A DNA stretch of 13,279 nt from Stramenopiles sp. TOSAG23-2 (lineage: Eukaryota; Sar): contig LT649810.1 of assembly GCA_900128395.1 (NCBI GenBank), positions 1 to 13,279 on the forward strand, written 5' to 3'. The position numbers were made by a program, and so were the translations under genes. Position 1 is the first letter of the stretch. Each line of letters opens with the position of its first letter. The notes below the pieces were generated by a model that was given only the letters and a program-made list of their open reading frames with translations, was not told the DNA's origin and searched no databases. This document shows, piece after piece, positions 1-8,933 of this stretch.

Positions 1-324
1 TTTTTTTGTTAAAGTGGTGGAAGAAAGTTTAAAATCTGAGGAGTAAAAATAATATGTATCATATCACAGAGTGCTTGCGTTCTCGCATAACGTTCGTTCG
101 TTAGTTCGTACCGATATCCGAAGTGTGTGTGTATATACGAGTATCAAAATTTTTGTTCTTTTATAAAATATACGAAGCGTATATATATATAAAAGAAAAT
201 ATTTTTTACGTACGAAGTGTAACATAATACGACGCGTAAGCAAGAGATATATTCTGGACAAAAATATACCAAGTCGTACAACATATACTCACTCTCTCTT
301 CTCGTGTAAAAAATGTTTTACGAA
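1..324. other. gene-free flank downstream of the LRRC56-like gene
   Basis: No convincing gene is seen. The stretch is AT-rich and probably holds the 3' UTR of the minus-strand gene that ends at 325. It contains short TG and TA runs and a degenerate 10-nt motif, consensus TACGAAGYGT, at 117-126, 171-180, 211-220 and 228-237. A minus-strand frame at 64-261 is open but has biased, unconvincing composition. Confidence 0.5.
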
Positions 325-3183
325 TTACTTCCTCAAAAATCCTTCCATTAAAGCCATTCTCCGTTTAATTTTTTTCCTACTAACTTTACTTGGTAAATCT
401 TCAAATGCACATTCCAACAATCGTTTCATTCGCTTTTCTTCAATACCTTGGAAAAATTTTTGGAAACCATCATGTGTACGTAGCTCTGGTACCCTTTTTG
501 GTTTTACTTTCAACAATTCAATTAAATCTAAATCATCCCTTTCAACAGCAGCACCAAAGGATGATGATGATATTTTACCACTTTTTTTACTACCTGCATT
601 ATCATTTGTAGGCAACCCATGGTTGTCTTGACTATGTACGCTATCATTATCACCATTATCTTTTGGAGAATTACTCTTCGTCGACGGACTTGAAATTTTA
701 CCTCCTTCTTCCTCCTCGTCCTCTTCACCTGCTTCTTCCTCGATAGCATCGTCAATATTGTAATTGATTTTCCTATTTGCTATTAATTGGGTTGGACTTG
801 GTGGAGATTTGAAACCTTGGCTATTGCCCCAAGCTTCCATATCTTTAATGCGTGAATTCATTTCCTCAATTTGCAAATCCATATCTGTTTCACTACCGGT
901 AGATATGTCTAACACATCGCCTGTAGTTTCAGTGGTCGATACTTGTTTCAATTTACTAAATTCATTTTTATTTCTTTGTTTCCTCTTTGCACGTTCGTTT
1001 CTCCAATTTGTATCTGGTGTATCATCGTTATTTAATTTATTTTTAATAACACTAATATCATCTTCTTCATCACTTGGTGATTTCTTCTTATCACGTAACT
1101 TTGCGCTCGGTTTGCCTTTATTTTTTGATTTGCCTTTCTTGGTTTGATTATCATTTTCTTTCCAATTTACTAAAATATCTAACATTTCGCCTGGTTGGCG
1201 TTTATTTTTTCTACCGGAACTTAATACAGTAAAATTTGATCTAATTTTTTGCTTTTCAGGGGTAACAATTCTTTCATTTGTTTTCCTATCATATGAGGAG
1301 GAAGACGATGACGATGATGATGAACGTTTACTAATACTATTGGATTTTTTCCTGTTATTATTATAATCCTCATCCTCCTCTGAATTATACAATTGTTGTT
1401 GTTGTTGGCGTCTTTCCAGTTTTCGTTGTCTTTTACGCTCTGCTTTTTCTTTTTTCATTTTTTCAGTGTCTTTTAAAAATGCTTGATGTCTCGTCCTACG
1501 TTCACGTATACGCCTCCATTCTGGACTACCAGGTACAATATTACGATTTTTACGAAATGTTTCATCATATCCTTCTTTACCATCGTCATCATCAGCCGAG
1601 TCATATTCACCATCACTTAAACTATTTTTATTTAAAACGAGTTTCATATTTTTCTTTGATTTGTTTTTCCTATTATTTTTATTGTTTGAAATGACTGCTG
1701 TGCTAGCGCTGCGATTTAAACCTTGAGATGATCTTGGTCTAATGGTACCAACATCAAGATTCTTCCTTTTATGTTCCTTTGATACACCCCTAGCAGTTTG
1801 TGGTCTTTCGTTGATTGTATCAGATTTCTTATAGCTAACTTTTCTTTTTTGTATTATTTCAGCATCCATTTTCCATTTCGCTAATTCAGATAAGACTTCT
1901 TGTTTCGTCTTCTCAGAGATCGATGCATCATTCATTCGTTCTTCCATTTGCATGACGCGATCTAAAGTTGCCATAATCGATATACGAGTATCTTTCTTTC
2001 CATTGTTATCACCGTTTGTTTTACTACTACCACCGTTGTTGTTGTTATTATTTGACATAGAATTTATTCTCAATCTTGGATCATTCCTCATACGATCATT
2101 AAATTTTTTCAATGAAGCTCTGACAGGGCCTTTATATGACATGTTGTCTTGTTCGTTTCTCCTGCGTCTTAATGCACGGACTGCATTTCCAGCAAAAACA
2201 ACTTCTGCTCCGTGTGTCAAATCAGACGAACTGGAACTAATATGGTTATCACTATTATTATCGTTTGTTGGGCTTGGTGGCTGTGCCGTCAATGCCTTTC
2301 CGGAATTACTTTCTTTAAAACGGCGAAAGGAACTTCCATTACTATTGCTACGTCCACGTGGTCCTCCACCTCTACCAGACATTTTACTACCTGAGCTTTT
2401 TTTCGCCCATTTTTCCGATCCAGCATTATTATCCATTTGGCTTCTTGATCCTTTGTGTCTTAATTTTTCTGTTACCAATGCTCTTTGTGCCTCTTTATTT
2501 TTATTAATCGTGTTGTTATAATCATCGCAAATTTCATCATAACTATCGCCATCCATAATTTCTTGCCTTTCGTTATTGTTGTATGGTTGATCATCTAGCA
2601 TATCCAAGTGTGGTATCATTTTCAATACTACACGGCGATATTCTTTTACTTTTGCGATAGGATTTTCACTTAATGATAATGTTGTCAATTCCATGCATGT
2701 GCCTAGTTGACCCAATTGATCCAAATCATCTACACAATTGCCTTCCATGTCTAGTACTTGAATACGTTCATGCATTGCTAGGGGTGTTAAGTCACTAACA
2801 TTATTAAAACATATATACAATTCGCGTAACGACGGCAACGCACTTATGCCATCTAAATCAGAGATACCGGCTCTTGGAGCCCATAATACTCTTAAGAATC
2901 TCAAACTTGTACCTAAATCACGGAATCCACTTACATAACTATCAACCAATTTCAAACTTTTTAAATTTGGCAATATTTTACCGATACGTGGTATACTATG
3001 TTCTTTTGCATCAACTGTTATATCTAAGTGTGTTACATTTGATATATCCTTTTCTGGATCTGTTGTATTTGTTAAATTTCGTAATAGTTTTTCATTGATA
3101 TAATGTAAGCCTTCAAATTCTTCTTCTACAGCTTTTGCAACAGCATCTGGTGACATACCACGTGTTGACTTGTAAAAATCCAT
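325..3183 (-). CDS. LRRC56: LRRC56/ODA8-like leucine-rich repeat protein (outer dynein arm assembly)
   Basis: This is a 952-residue intronless frame. Residues about 49-201 form an LRR block of the SDS22-like type, with repeated LxxLxLxxNxIxDL units. The run WAPRAGISDLDGI (101-113), then ELYICFNNVSDL, VLDMEGN and a cap ending in IPHLDMLDDQPY, follow the LRRC56 pattern closely. Known for the family: LRRC56 (Chlamydomonas ODA8) works with intraflagellar transport in delivery of outer dynein arms to motile cilia. A second compact stretch, HGAEVVFAGNAVRALRRRR (324-342), also looks conserved. The rest is mostly disordered: an RG-rich patch (271-279), an Asn run (378-383), a basic helix (about 550-597) and Ser10 (621-630). 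A structured tail at 883-952 (VPELRTHDGFQKFF) closes the protein. It is much longer than human LRRC56 (about 540 residues) because of the tract-rich middle. The start at 3183 has A at -3 and G at +4. Family call strong; role inferred. Confidence 0.85.
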   Translation of the reverse strand: MDFYKSTRGMSPDAVAKAVEEEFEGLHYINEKLLRNLTNTTDPEKDISNVTHLDITVDAKEHSIPRIGKILPNLKSLKLVDSYVSGFRDLGTSLRFLRVLWAPRAGISDLDGISALPSLRELYICFNNVSDLTPLAMHERIQVLDMEGNCVDDLDQLGQLGTCMELTTLSLSENPIAKVKEYRRVVLKMIPHLDMLDDQPYNNNERQEIMDGDSYDEICDDYNNTINKNKEAQRALVTEKLRHKGSRSQMDNNAGSEKWAKKSSGSKMSGRGGGPRGRSNSNGSSFRRFKESNSGKALTAQPPSPTNDNNSDNHISSSSSDLTHGAEVVFAGNAVRALRRRRNEQDNMSYKGPVRASLKKFNDRMRNDPRLRINSMSNNNNNNGGSSKTNGDNNGKKDTRISIMATLDRVMQMEERMNDASISEKTKQEVLSELAKWKMDAEIIQKRKVSYKKSDTINERPQTARGVSKEHKRKNLDVGTIRPRSSQGLNRSASTAVISNNKNNRKNKSKKNMKLVLNKNSLSDGEYDSADDDDGKEGYDETFRKNRNIVPGSPEWRRIRERRTRHQAFLKDTEKMKKEKAERKRQRKLERRQQQQQLYNSEEDEDYNNNRKKSNSISKRSSSSSSSSSSYDRKTNERIVTPEKQKIRSNFTVLSSGRKNKRQPGEMLDILVNWKENDNQTKKGKSKNKGKPSAKLRDKKKSPSDEEDDISVIKNKLNNDDTPDTNWRNERAKRKQRNKNEFSKLKQVSTTETTGDVLDISTGSETDMDLQIEEMNSRIKDMEAWGNSQGFKSPPSPTQLIANRKINYNIDDAIEEEAGEEDEEEEGGKISSPSTKSNSPKDNGDNDSVHSQDNHGLPTNDNAGSKKSGKISSSSFGAAVERDDLDLIELLKVKPKRVPELRTHDGFQKFFQGIEEKRMKRLLECAFEDLPSKVSRKKIKRRMALMEGFLRK

Positions 3184-3203
3184 ATTGTTTTCAAAAGATA
3201 ATT

Positions 3204-3214
<11 letters not shown>

Positions 3215-3234
<20 letters not shown>
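3215..3234. repeat. (AT)n microsatellite
   Basis: Ten uninterrupted AT dinucleotides lie 32-51 nt upstream of the LRRC56-like start codon. The run would fall in its promoter or 5' UTR and could serve as a TATA-like element, but that is inference. Confidence 0.8.
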
Positions 3235-3300
3235 TTAGTTAGTTAGGTTTATATTTTGTATTGACCAGTACAGGTATAACGTTATTTTGTTATTGTTAAA

Positions 3301-3340
3301 ATATGCTGTTGTATATTTAAAATGATATACAACAGTATAT
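3301..3340. repeat. inverted repeat, 16-nt arms
   Basis: The arm ATATGCTGTTGTATAT (3301-3316) and the arm ATATACAACAGTATAT (3325-3340) are reverse complements with one mismatch, separated by 8 nt. As RNA the mismatch would be a G-U pair, so a full 16-bp hairpin is possible. Confidence 0.85.
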
Positions 3341-3360
3341 ATATATGTTACCAATAAAAC

Positions 3361-3400
3361 AAAATACAGTATAACGTAATTCAAAAATGTACTGTATTTT
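3361..3400. repeat. inverted repeat, 11-nt perfect arms
   Basis: The arm AAAATACAGTA (3361-3371) is perfectly complementary to TACTGTATTTT (3390-3400) with an 18-nt loop. It lies 20 nt from the previous inverted repeat and shares its ACAGTAT core. Confidence 0.85.
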
Positions 3401-4000
3401 TTTATATATACGTTGACAGGGTTTTCTTGATCTCTCTCAAATAAATTGTGAAGTATTATGTATAATATCTCTGTATCTTCGTAGTTATCTACATTTGCAA
3501 TGTTTCATGTGTATATGTCCTTTCATGCATTTATTTTCCAGCAATAAGCAGTTGGATCAATTTAAAATTATTTGACTAAATACGGTACACTAATAAGTAC
3601 AAACGTGCATGCCTTCCGCACCCCTGCCTGCTTCCGTTATCCGATCGCATGATCATTAGTTTTTATTCGAATCCAAAAAAGCTGACAATTATTGTTGCAA
3701 TTGCTGTACATTGTACCTGGTATTGAAATAATATTATATTGGAATAGCATTGGCCTATAATCATGGTTTTTTAAAAATGGCACAGTTAATTCAGTTAATA
3801 ATTGATCTGATTTTCCACACAGCTTTTCTTCTTCTCTTCTGAATTAATTTTTTTAAAAATCAAACTGGCAAACGATTTTGATATTAATTATACATTTTAT
3901 TATGATGATGATGTATACAGAAATACAAATCATTTTATTATACATAATGTTTTATAAATTCTTTTCAATATAGAGAGAAAGAGAAACGACAACGACAATT

Positions 4001-7000
4001 ATGAAAACATCAAAAAGAGGTAAAAGAAATAATGCACCGGTAACACCCTCTGCAAAATTTACAAAGATCAATAATATAACACCACCACCAGTTATTACAT
4101 CACCAAAACAACTGCCAACTTCTGATAAAGGTAATAAGAAAATAGATGATATATTTAAAGGTGTTGAAGATGACTTAACTAAAAAATACCATAGTAGGAA
4201 GAATCGTACCCATCAAGTCGAGAAAAAATCTCCAACCAGTAAAAGTAGCAAAAGCAAAAGCAACAATAACAATGCAAAAGTGAAAAAATCGAAAGCATCA
4301 ACATTAATGGCACCAGAAGATGTCATGCAACCATATAATGCAAAACGTATGGATGATTTTTTCCAAGTGTTGAACGCATCATTACAAAACGACTGGACTT
4401 TAAATACCAGGCGTTGGGCTGTTGGTCAACCAAGTATCATCCCACCGTTTCTGGCACAAAATAGGAACGTATCTATGACACCTCAACAATCTATAGATCA
4501 TCAATCACAACAGCCATCCCGTGCACAATTAGCAAATAATTGTCTCTATTTTTCCCAAGCTGTTGTATCGCGTGCAAATGATTTAAGTGTGAATAAACAT
4601 TCATTAAAACGAAATAAAAATGGTAGCGATAATGATGTTGTTAAGGAACGAATACGGACAACTGCAGCTATGCGCTTAAAACAATTAGAGCAACGTCATA
4701 AACATTATGTAAATAGGATTAAAGCGCGTAAAAGTAAATTTGAAAGTTTAATACCATCGTTTAAAGACCATATCGAAGCATCAATGGGTAGTATTAAAAC
4801 GAAAGATTGTTTATATCGAAGAAAATTAAGAGTACAAGCTGATATAGCAAATAGAAGATTGCAGGAGTTATTGTTTGAATGCTTAGGGGAAATTTCGAAA
4901 GCCTGCCGTAGGGCTAGTATATTGGGGCGAAAGTTATGTGAAAACGTAGATGCGGAAAAAGCACATAGCACGTTAAGCACGCAATGGAGAGAATTTGCAA
5001 TGAGATTAAATGAAGAAAGCGATGGATCGTGTAACTTTGTACCAGTAGAACAATTTAAATTTCCAAAAGAATTTAAGGCATGGGAAAATGAATGTCTAGA
5101 TGTATTGGCGTCATCGAAATTGATTGATAGTACGAAGCAGCCAAAGTTAAAAATGAGACGCGTATTGCATTTATGTGGTAGGAAAACAAAAGGTTCTTCG
5201 AAAGATAACAGGCGCAGGGTAACGAAATTGTACCAGAGTAGAGGTGGTGTACGTGGTTTGATTACCCAAATGATGTCTGAATATAACGTACAACGAAAAA
5301 GTTTCTTAGGTAATACTAGTGATAATGATAAAAGTTCGAAAGATGAGGAAAACAAAACGAATAATATAAAGACGTTCATACCGTTGTATCCAGCGCCAAT
5401 GCCGATTACATCAAAAGCATTGCAATGGGTGTTGCCTTCCACAAATTCCTACCCAGATGCTAGAATATATTATTGTATCGAAGAAAGGTTATTAAAACGA
5501 TTTGAGATATTTAAAAAGGATCCCAACATACAAACTGCTTATTTAGCAGAGCAAGCGAAAAAAGCAACAAGGCCGTCCAGTGGTGGTGGTAATAATAATA
5601 CAACTATTGCACCAGATGTAATGAGTAGAGTCGCAGATGCATTGTCTCGATTTTTAGCATCTTCTTACGTTCCAGGTTGCCGTGAGGATCCGGAATTATC
5701 AAATGAAGAACGATCAAATGGCTTTCATAGTGGTTGGAAACCACCAGATTGGCTGGTGAAAGTGATTAAACGCTTAGACAAGCAAGCGAATAATGGATTT
5801 AAAAGTAAACGAAAAGGTGGTCGTCGTAAAAATGATTTGCTATGCCATGTAGACAGCGTCGAGCAGAGTCATCGAAAACAATCGCATTTGAGTGCATTGG
5901 ACAGTGTTCCTAGCAGTAGTACTATGGGTGCGTCATTGCAAAGTGGCAGTGAATCATATGAGGAAGCCATATTAACGCAACAATTTATGAATGCCTTGCC
6001 AGATGTATTGAAAGTGAAGTTTACTGATGTACAGATCGATTCGCTAAATGAATCTAGCGAAATGAATGGTGACGAGGAGGAGGAGTTCGACGACGAAGAT
6101 GATGATTATGAAAGAAAGCAAAAATTCCAGGCAAAGCGTAAAGCAAAGGCAAATCATTATTTGCATTTTGCACCAGCAAGTGTTATACACGTAATTGAAA
6201 CAAAGGCATTTAGTGAAGTATTGCGATTGCTAACGGCATATGAACGTAGTAAAATTCTATCAAATTATCCTACAAGGACTGTATTACAAAATGCATTTAG
6301 TGCATTATACGTATTAGTCGATAACAAAGAAAGTAGCAGTAGCAGTGATGAGGCATTTAATAAAAACAAATTGCCACGGACTGATTCCGAAGCTAGGGCA
6401 AAATATAGTAAGAATATGAGCCCATTTCAAAATAGTACATTAATACCATTAGCAGCACCAGCCTTGAAAGAGTTGCTTGGCTTGTATGGAGCAAGGAGGA
6501 TGGATTCTCAAACAACTATACCAGATGCCGTTACCGTATATAGGGAAGATGAAAGTGATTTAAACTTTGCCCATTTTAACAATAAAAGTTCAAGTGGTGC
6601 TAATACTGGGGATGATATTTATAATACTCGCAATCAACCATTGAAATTGCAATATTTTGTTTTGCATCGTCCAAATACAAAAGGAGCAAGCGTCGCTTTA
6701 AGCAATGGAAAATATGGTGATGGGAAAGGGAAGAAAGCTCATGAGGCAATGATGCGGAAAACAATTGGTTTTGTTGAAAACGAACGGCATAAAGCTGCTG
6801 TCAATATGTCTGTAGGGCGAAATGGTGCTAGACAAAACGGTGTGACACTTGCACAGGAAAAGCAAAGAATGAGAGATGCACAGGAAAAGAAGCGTTTAGA
6901 TGAAGAAAGTAAATTACCAAAGCCATTGGCAGCATTGATAGGGGTTGAAATTATTGATGAAGGCCGATACGAAAGTAAGGAGAGCCGGGCAAACGAGGAA

Positions 7001-8392
7001 GAGTTGGAGGTAAAAGGTAATCCGAAGAAAGCAAAATGTAAATTTGCCAAATCAGCTTTTGTTGCAGATATTGAGCAAGTCAGTGGTACCAGCGTAGGTG
7101 GATTTTGCCGTTGGCGTGGTTGCATTAGTCCAGGTGTTAAAACCGTCAGCGCAAGTGGTAAAACGAAGTATATGTTGTGTAGCTTGCATCAAACGTTACG
7201 TCAATTCTTAGAAGGCAGCGGGGCAAAGGATGAATTGGCAAGACATTTACCTAGTAACAAATCAAAGAAATCTTCATCGTCGTCATCATCAAAGGCTGGT
7301 AGTAAAGTTGCAGCTGAATTTGGTAAAATCACTGCTACAAGTGCTTTGTTGCAAGAATTGGCGGGGGGTAAACTTGCTGCTACCATACGTGCATTTTGTA
7401 GACGTGCTGCACAAGATGCCAAAGGACAAAGTGGCAAAGGCAAAGGGAAAAAAGGAGATAGTAGCAACACTGCAGCTGCTGTTATTGAACAATTGCAACG
7501 TGTCGAATCTAAACGTAAGGAATTATTGAAAGATGTTTCAATGTCACAAAAAGTATATGGTAGTGAGAAAAACGTTGCAGAAGAATTGAGAAAGATTTGT
7601 GCACTAGGGGTATTTCCTGCTGAAGAATTAGCTGCCATACGAGACGAATACAACGTATTGAACAGGGAACGCGTTGCATTACAACAACGAAAAGAGTTGT
7701 CTAAAAAATTAGGCCAAACTGGTACAAGCAATGGTGTAAGCAGTAGACGTAGTAGTAAATCAAGCAAATCTAGCAACAGTACAGTTAGCTATAAAAGTGG
7801 CAAAAGGTCTACTCGAGGCAACATTCGTCGAGGTGGAAGAAAAGTTACAAGTAATAACAACAATGTTGGAGATGATGAGGATAGTGATAGTGATTCTGAT
7901 GGCTCAGATTCAGATGATGAAGCGTTCATCGGCGATCATGGGAAGAAAAAAATACGTTCTGAAGGTGAATTAGAATTAGAATTTTGCAAACGAAAGAATG
8001 CAATATTAGTTGCCAGACGTGGACAATTAGAAAGAGCCTTAGCTGCTGGTAAGATGGAAGCAACAAAAGATATGACAAAAATTAAAAAAGCAAAAACGGA
8101 AGGCATTGCTTTTGATAAGAAAGGATACCCTCTACCGAAAAAATCTGCTTCTGATGGCGTGAAGAATAGTGGTAGCAACAGTGCTAGGGAAAGAATCACA
8201 CCTAGAAATCGTGCTGAAGTACGTTTACAAGATGCAAGAGAATTTAGTTCCAAAACATATAATAATGCAACTAGTAAAACTAGCGGCAAAAAATCATCCT
8301 CTTTCTCATCCAGCCGAGGCCCATCGCCATATTTAAAAACGCAGAAACAAAGTGGCAATGGTAAAATTCGAAGATCTAAATCATCCATGTGA
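4001..8392 (+). CDS. large protein of unknown function with coiled coils and a C2CH cluster
   Basis: This is a single 1463-residue frame; I do not recognise the family. Residues 1-95 are Lys/Ser/Pro-rich and disordered. Ordered-looking parts follow: 100-150, with KRMDDFFQVLNASLQNDW; a long helical, probably coiled-coil block at about 215-330; 484-560; 719-776, starting HYLHFAPASVIHVIE; and 881-932. Acidic tracts lie at about 691-704 and 1290-1307. Four residues, C1036, C1041, C1060 and H1063, form a C-x4-C-x18-C-x2-H cluster that could bind one zinc ion and loosely recalls short C3H clusters of chromatin-complex subunits. A second helical block spans 1164-1240. The last 100 residues are Ser/Lys-rich and basic. 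There is no signal peptide or membrane segment. The start has A at -3. It is divergent from the LRRC56-like gene, so co-expression is possible. Gene real; function unknown. Confidence 0.88.
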   Translation: MKTSKRGKRNNAPVTPSAKFTKINNITPPPVITSPKQLPTSDKGNKKIDDIFKGVEDDLTKKYHSRKNRTHQVEKKSPTSKSSKSKSNNNNAKVKKSKASTLMAPEDVMQPYNAKRMDDFFQVLNASLQNDWTLNTRRWAVGQPSIIPPFLAQNRNVSMTPQQSIDHQSQQPSRAQLANNCLYFSQAVVSRANDLSVNKHSLKRNKNGSDNDVVKERIRTTAAMRLKQLEQRHKHYVNRIKARKSKFESLIPSFKDHIEASMGSIKTKDCLYRRKLRVQADIANRRLQELLFECLGEISKACRRASILGRKLCENVDAEKAHSTLSTQWREFAMRLNEESDGSCNFVPVEQFKFPKEFKAWENECLDVLASSKLIDSTKQPKLKMRRVLHLCGRKTKGSSKDNRRRVTKLYQSRGGVRGLITQMMSEYNVQRKSFLGNTSDNDKSSKDEENKTNNIKTFIPLYPAPMPITSKALQWVLPSTNSYPDARIYYCIEERLLKRFEIFKKDPNIQTAYLAEQAKKATRPSSGGGNNNTTIAPDVMSRVADALSRFLASSYVPGCREDPELSNEERSNGFHSGWKPPDWLVKVIKRLDKQANNGFKSKRKGGRRKNDLLCHVDSVEQSHRKQSHLSALDSVPSSSTMGASLQSGSESYEEAILTQQFMNALPDVLKVKFTDVQIDSLNESSEMNGDEEEEFDDEDDDYERKQKFQAKRKAKANHYLHFAPASVIHVIETKAFSEVLRLLTAYERSKILSNYPTRTVLQNAFSALYVLVDNKESSSSSDEAFNKNKLPRTDSEARAKYSKNMSPFQNSTLIPLAAPALKELLGLYGARRMDSQTTIPDAVTVYREDESDLNFAHFNNKSSSGANTGDDIYNTRNQPLKLQYFVLHRPNTKGASVALSNGKYGDGKGKKAHEAMMRKTIGFVENERHKAAVNMSVGRNGARQNGVTLAQEKQRMRDAQEKKRLDEESKLPKPLAALIGVEIIDEGRYESKESRANEEELEVKGNPKKAKCKFAKSAFVADIEQVSGTSVGGFCRWRGCISPGVKTVSASGKTKYMLCSLHQTLRQFLEGSGAKDELARHLPSNKSKKSSSSSSSKAGSKVAAEFGKITATSALLQELAGGKLAATIRAFCRRAAQDAKGQSGKGKGKKGDSSNTAAAVIEQLQRVESKRKELLKDVSMSQKVYGSEKNVAEELRKICALGVFPAEELAAIRDEYNVLNRERVALQQRKELSKKLGQTGTSNGVSSRRSSKSSKSSNSTVSYKSGKRSTRGNIRRGGRKVTSNNNNVGDDEDSDSDSDGSDSDDEAFIGDHGKKKIRSEGELELEFCKRKNAILVARRGQLERALAAGKMEATKDMTKIKKAKTEGIAFDKKGYPLPKKSASDGVKNSGSNSARERITPRNRAEVRLQDAREFSSKTYNNATSKTSGKKSSSFSSSRGPSPYLKTQKQSGNGKIRRSKSSM

Positions 8393-8933
8393 GCGTGTGT
8401 GTGGTCGTGTGTGATTTGAATTTATAGATATGCCTCGGTGTGCTTTTCAGATGCTATATGGCTATGTTCTATTCTCTAGCTAATCCTATGTCAATGTTTA
8501 CGTATTTTTTGTATTTTATTTTAAAAGATATTATTCCAGCAGAGGATGAGTATGATACTAATAGCATTTTAGCATATTTGAAAAAAAATATTATGAACAC
8601 AACAAATTTTAAAAATATATTTAAATACTTTTAACTTGATCTTTTCGGCTGTCATATATTCGTATATAAAAGAATTTTTTACTGATCACACATTAAATTT
8701 TAATTATTTCATTTTTAACTCGTACGTTCGTATTTTATTATAAAAAAGATTTTAAATCTTTCCATATTTTAAAAATACCTTTTTCAAAAATGTAATTTTT
8801 GTTTATTACTGGGGGTGTATCATCTAGAAAAAATTTCTCTTTTTACCAAAACTACTCGAAACTCTTGTGTTGTACCAGATCTGAGAGAGAGAGAGAGGGA
8901 ACAAGATGTATGTGTGTGTACAGTGTAAAAACA
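8393..8933. other. convergent intergenic spacer
   Basis: Two genes end towards each other here, so this should hold both 3' UTRs and poly(A) sites. It is AT-rich, with a GT-rich start (8393-8412), a GA run (about 8882-8898) and several short A/T palindromes around 8745-8800. A plus-strand frame at 8440-8634 is open but rich in Phe/Tyr/Asn/Ile, as expected of translated AT-rich spacer, and I do not call it a gene. Confidence 0.6.
8745..8761. repeat. short palindrome in the convergent spacer
   Basis: AAAGATTT and AAATCTTT are perfect inverted 8-nt arms around one T. The site lies between two converging genes, so a role in transcript end formation is possible but unproven. Confidence 0.6.

Larger units (their letters stand above)
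3184..4000. promoter_or_regulatory. divergent intergenic region, presumed bidirectional promoter
   Basis: This 817-nt spacer separates the starts of two divergent genes (3183 on minus, 4001 on plus), so it should carry both promoters and both 5' UTRs. It holds a TA run near the minus-strand start, two inverted repeats at 3301-3400, a locally GC-richer island around 3600-3655, and a GA-rich leader just before 4001. No defined core promoter element can be assigned from the sequence alone. Confidence 0.55.

Noticed and set aside
64-261. 65-codon minus-strand open frame
   Set aside because: Its composition (Arg/Tyr/Leu/Ile-rich, with repeats of TLRI) follows from the TACGAAGYGT and TA repeats; no domain is visible and it lies in the probable 3' UTR of the LRRC56-like gene.
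1952-2521. 189-codon plus-strand frame opposite the LRRC56-like gene
   Set aside because: It is a shadow of the real gene; the Leu/Pro-rich translation is the antisense of Lys/Gly/Arg/Asn codons.
3600-3690. Possible tRNA gene near a B-box-like TTCGAATCC
   Set aside because: Around it only a weak A/T hairpin forms; no acceptor stem, anticodon arm or A box could be laid out.
7201-7776. 191-codon minus-strand frame within the large plus-strand gene
   Set aside because: Antisense shadow; the plus frame has consistent protein-like composition across 1463 codons.
8440-8634. 64-codon plus-strand frame in the convergent spacer
   Set aside because: It is rich in Phe, Tyr, Ile and Asn as expected of translated AT-rich noncoding DNA, and lies directly after a stop codon where 3' UTR is expected.
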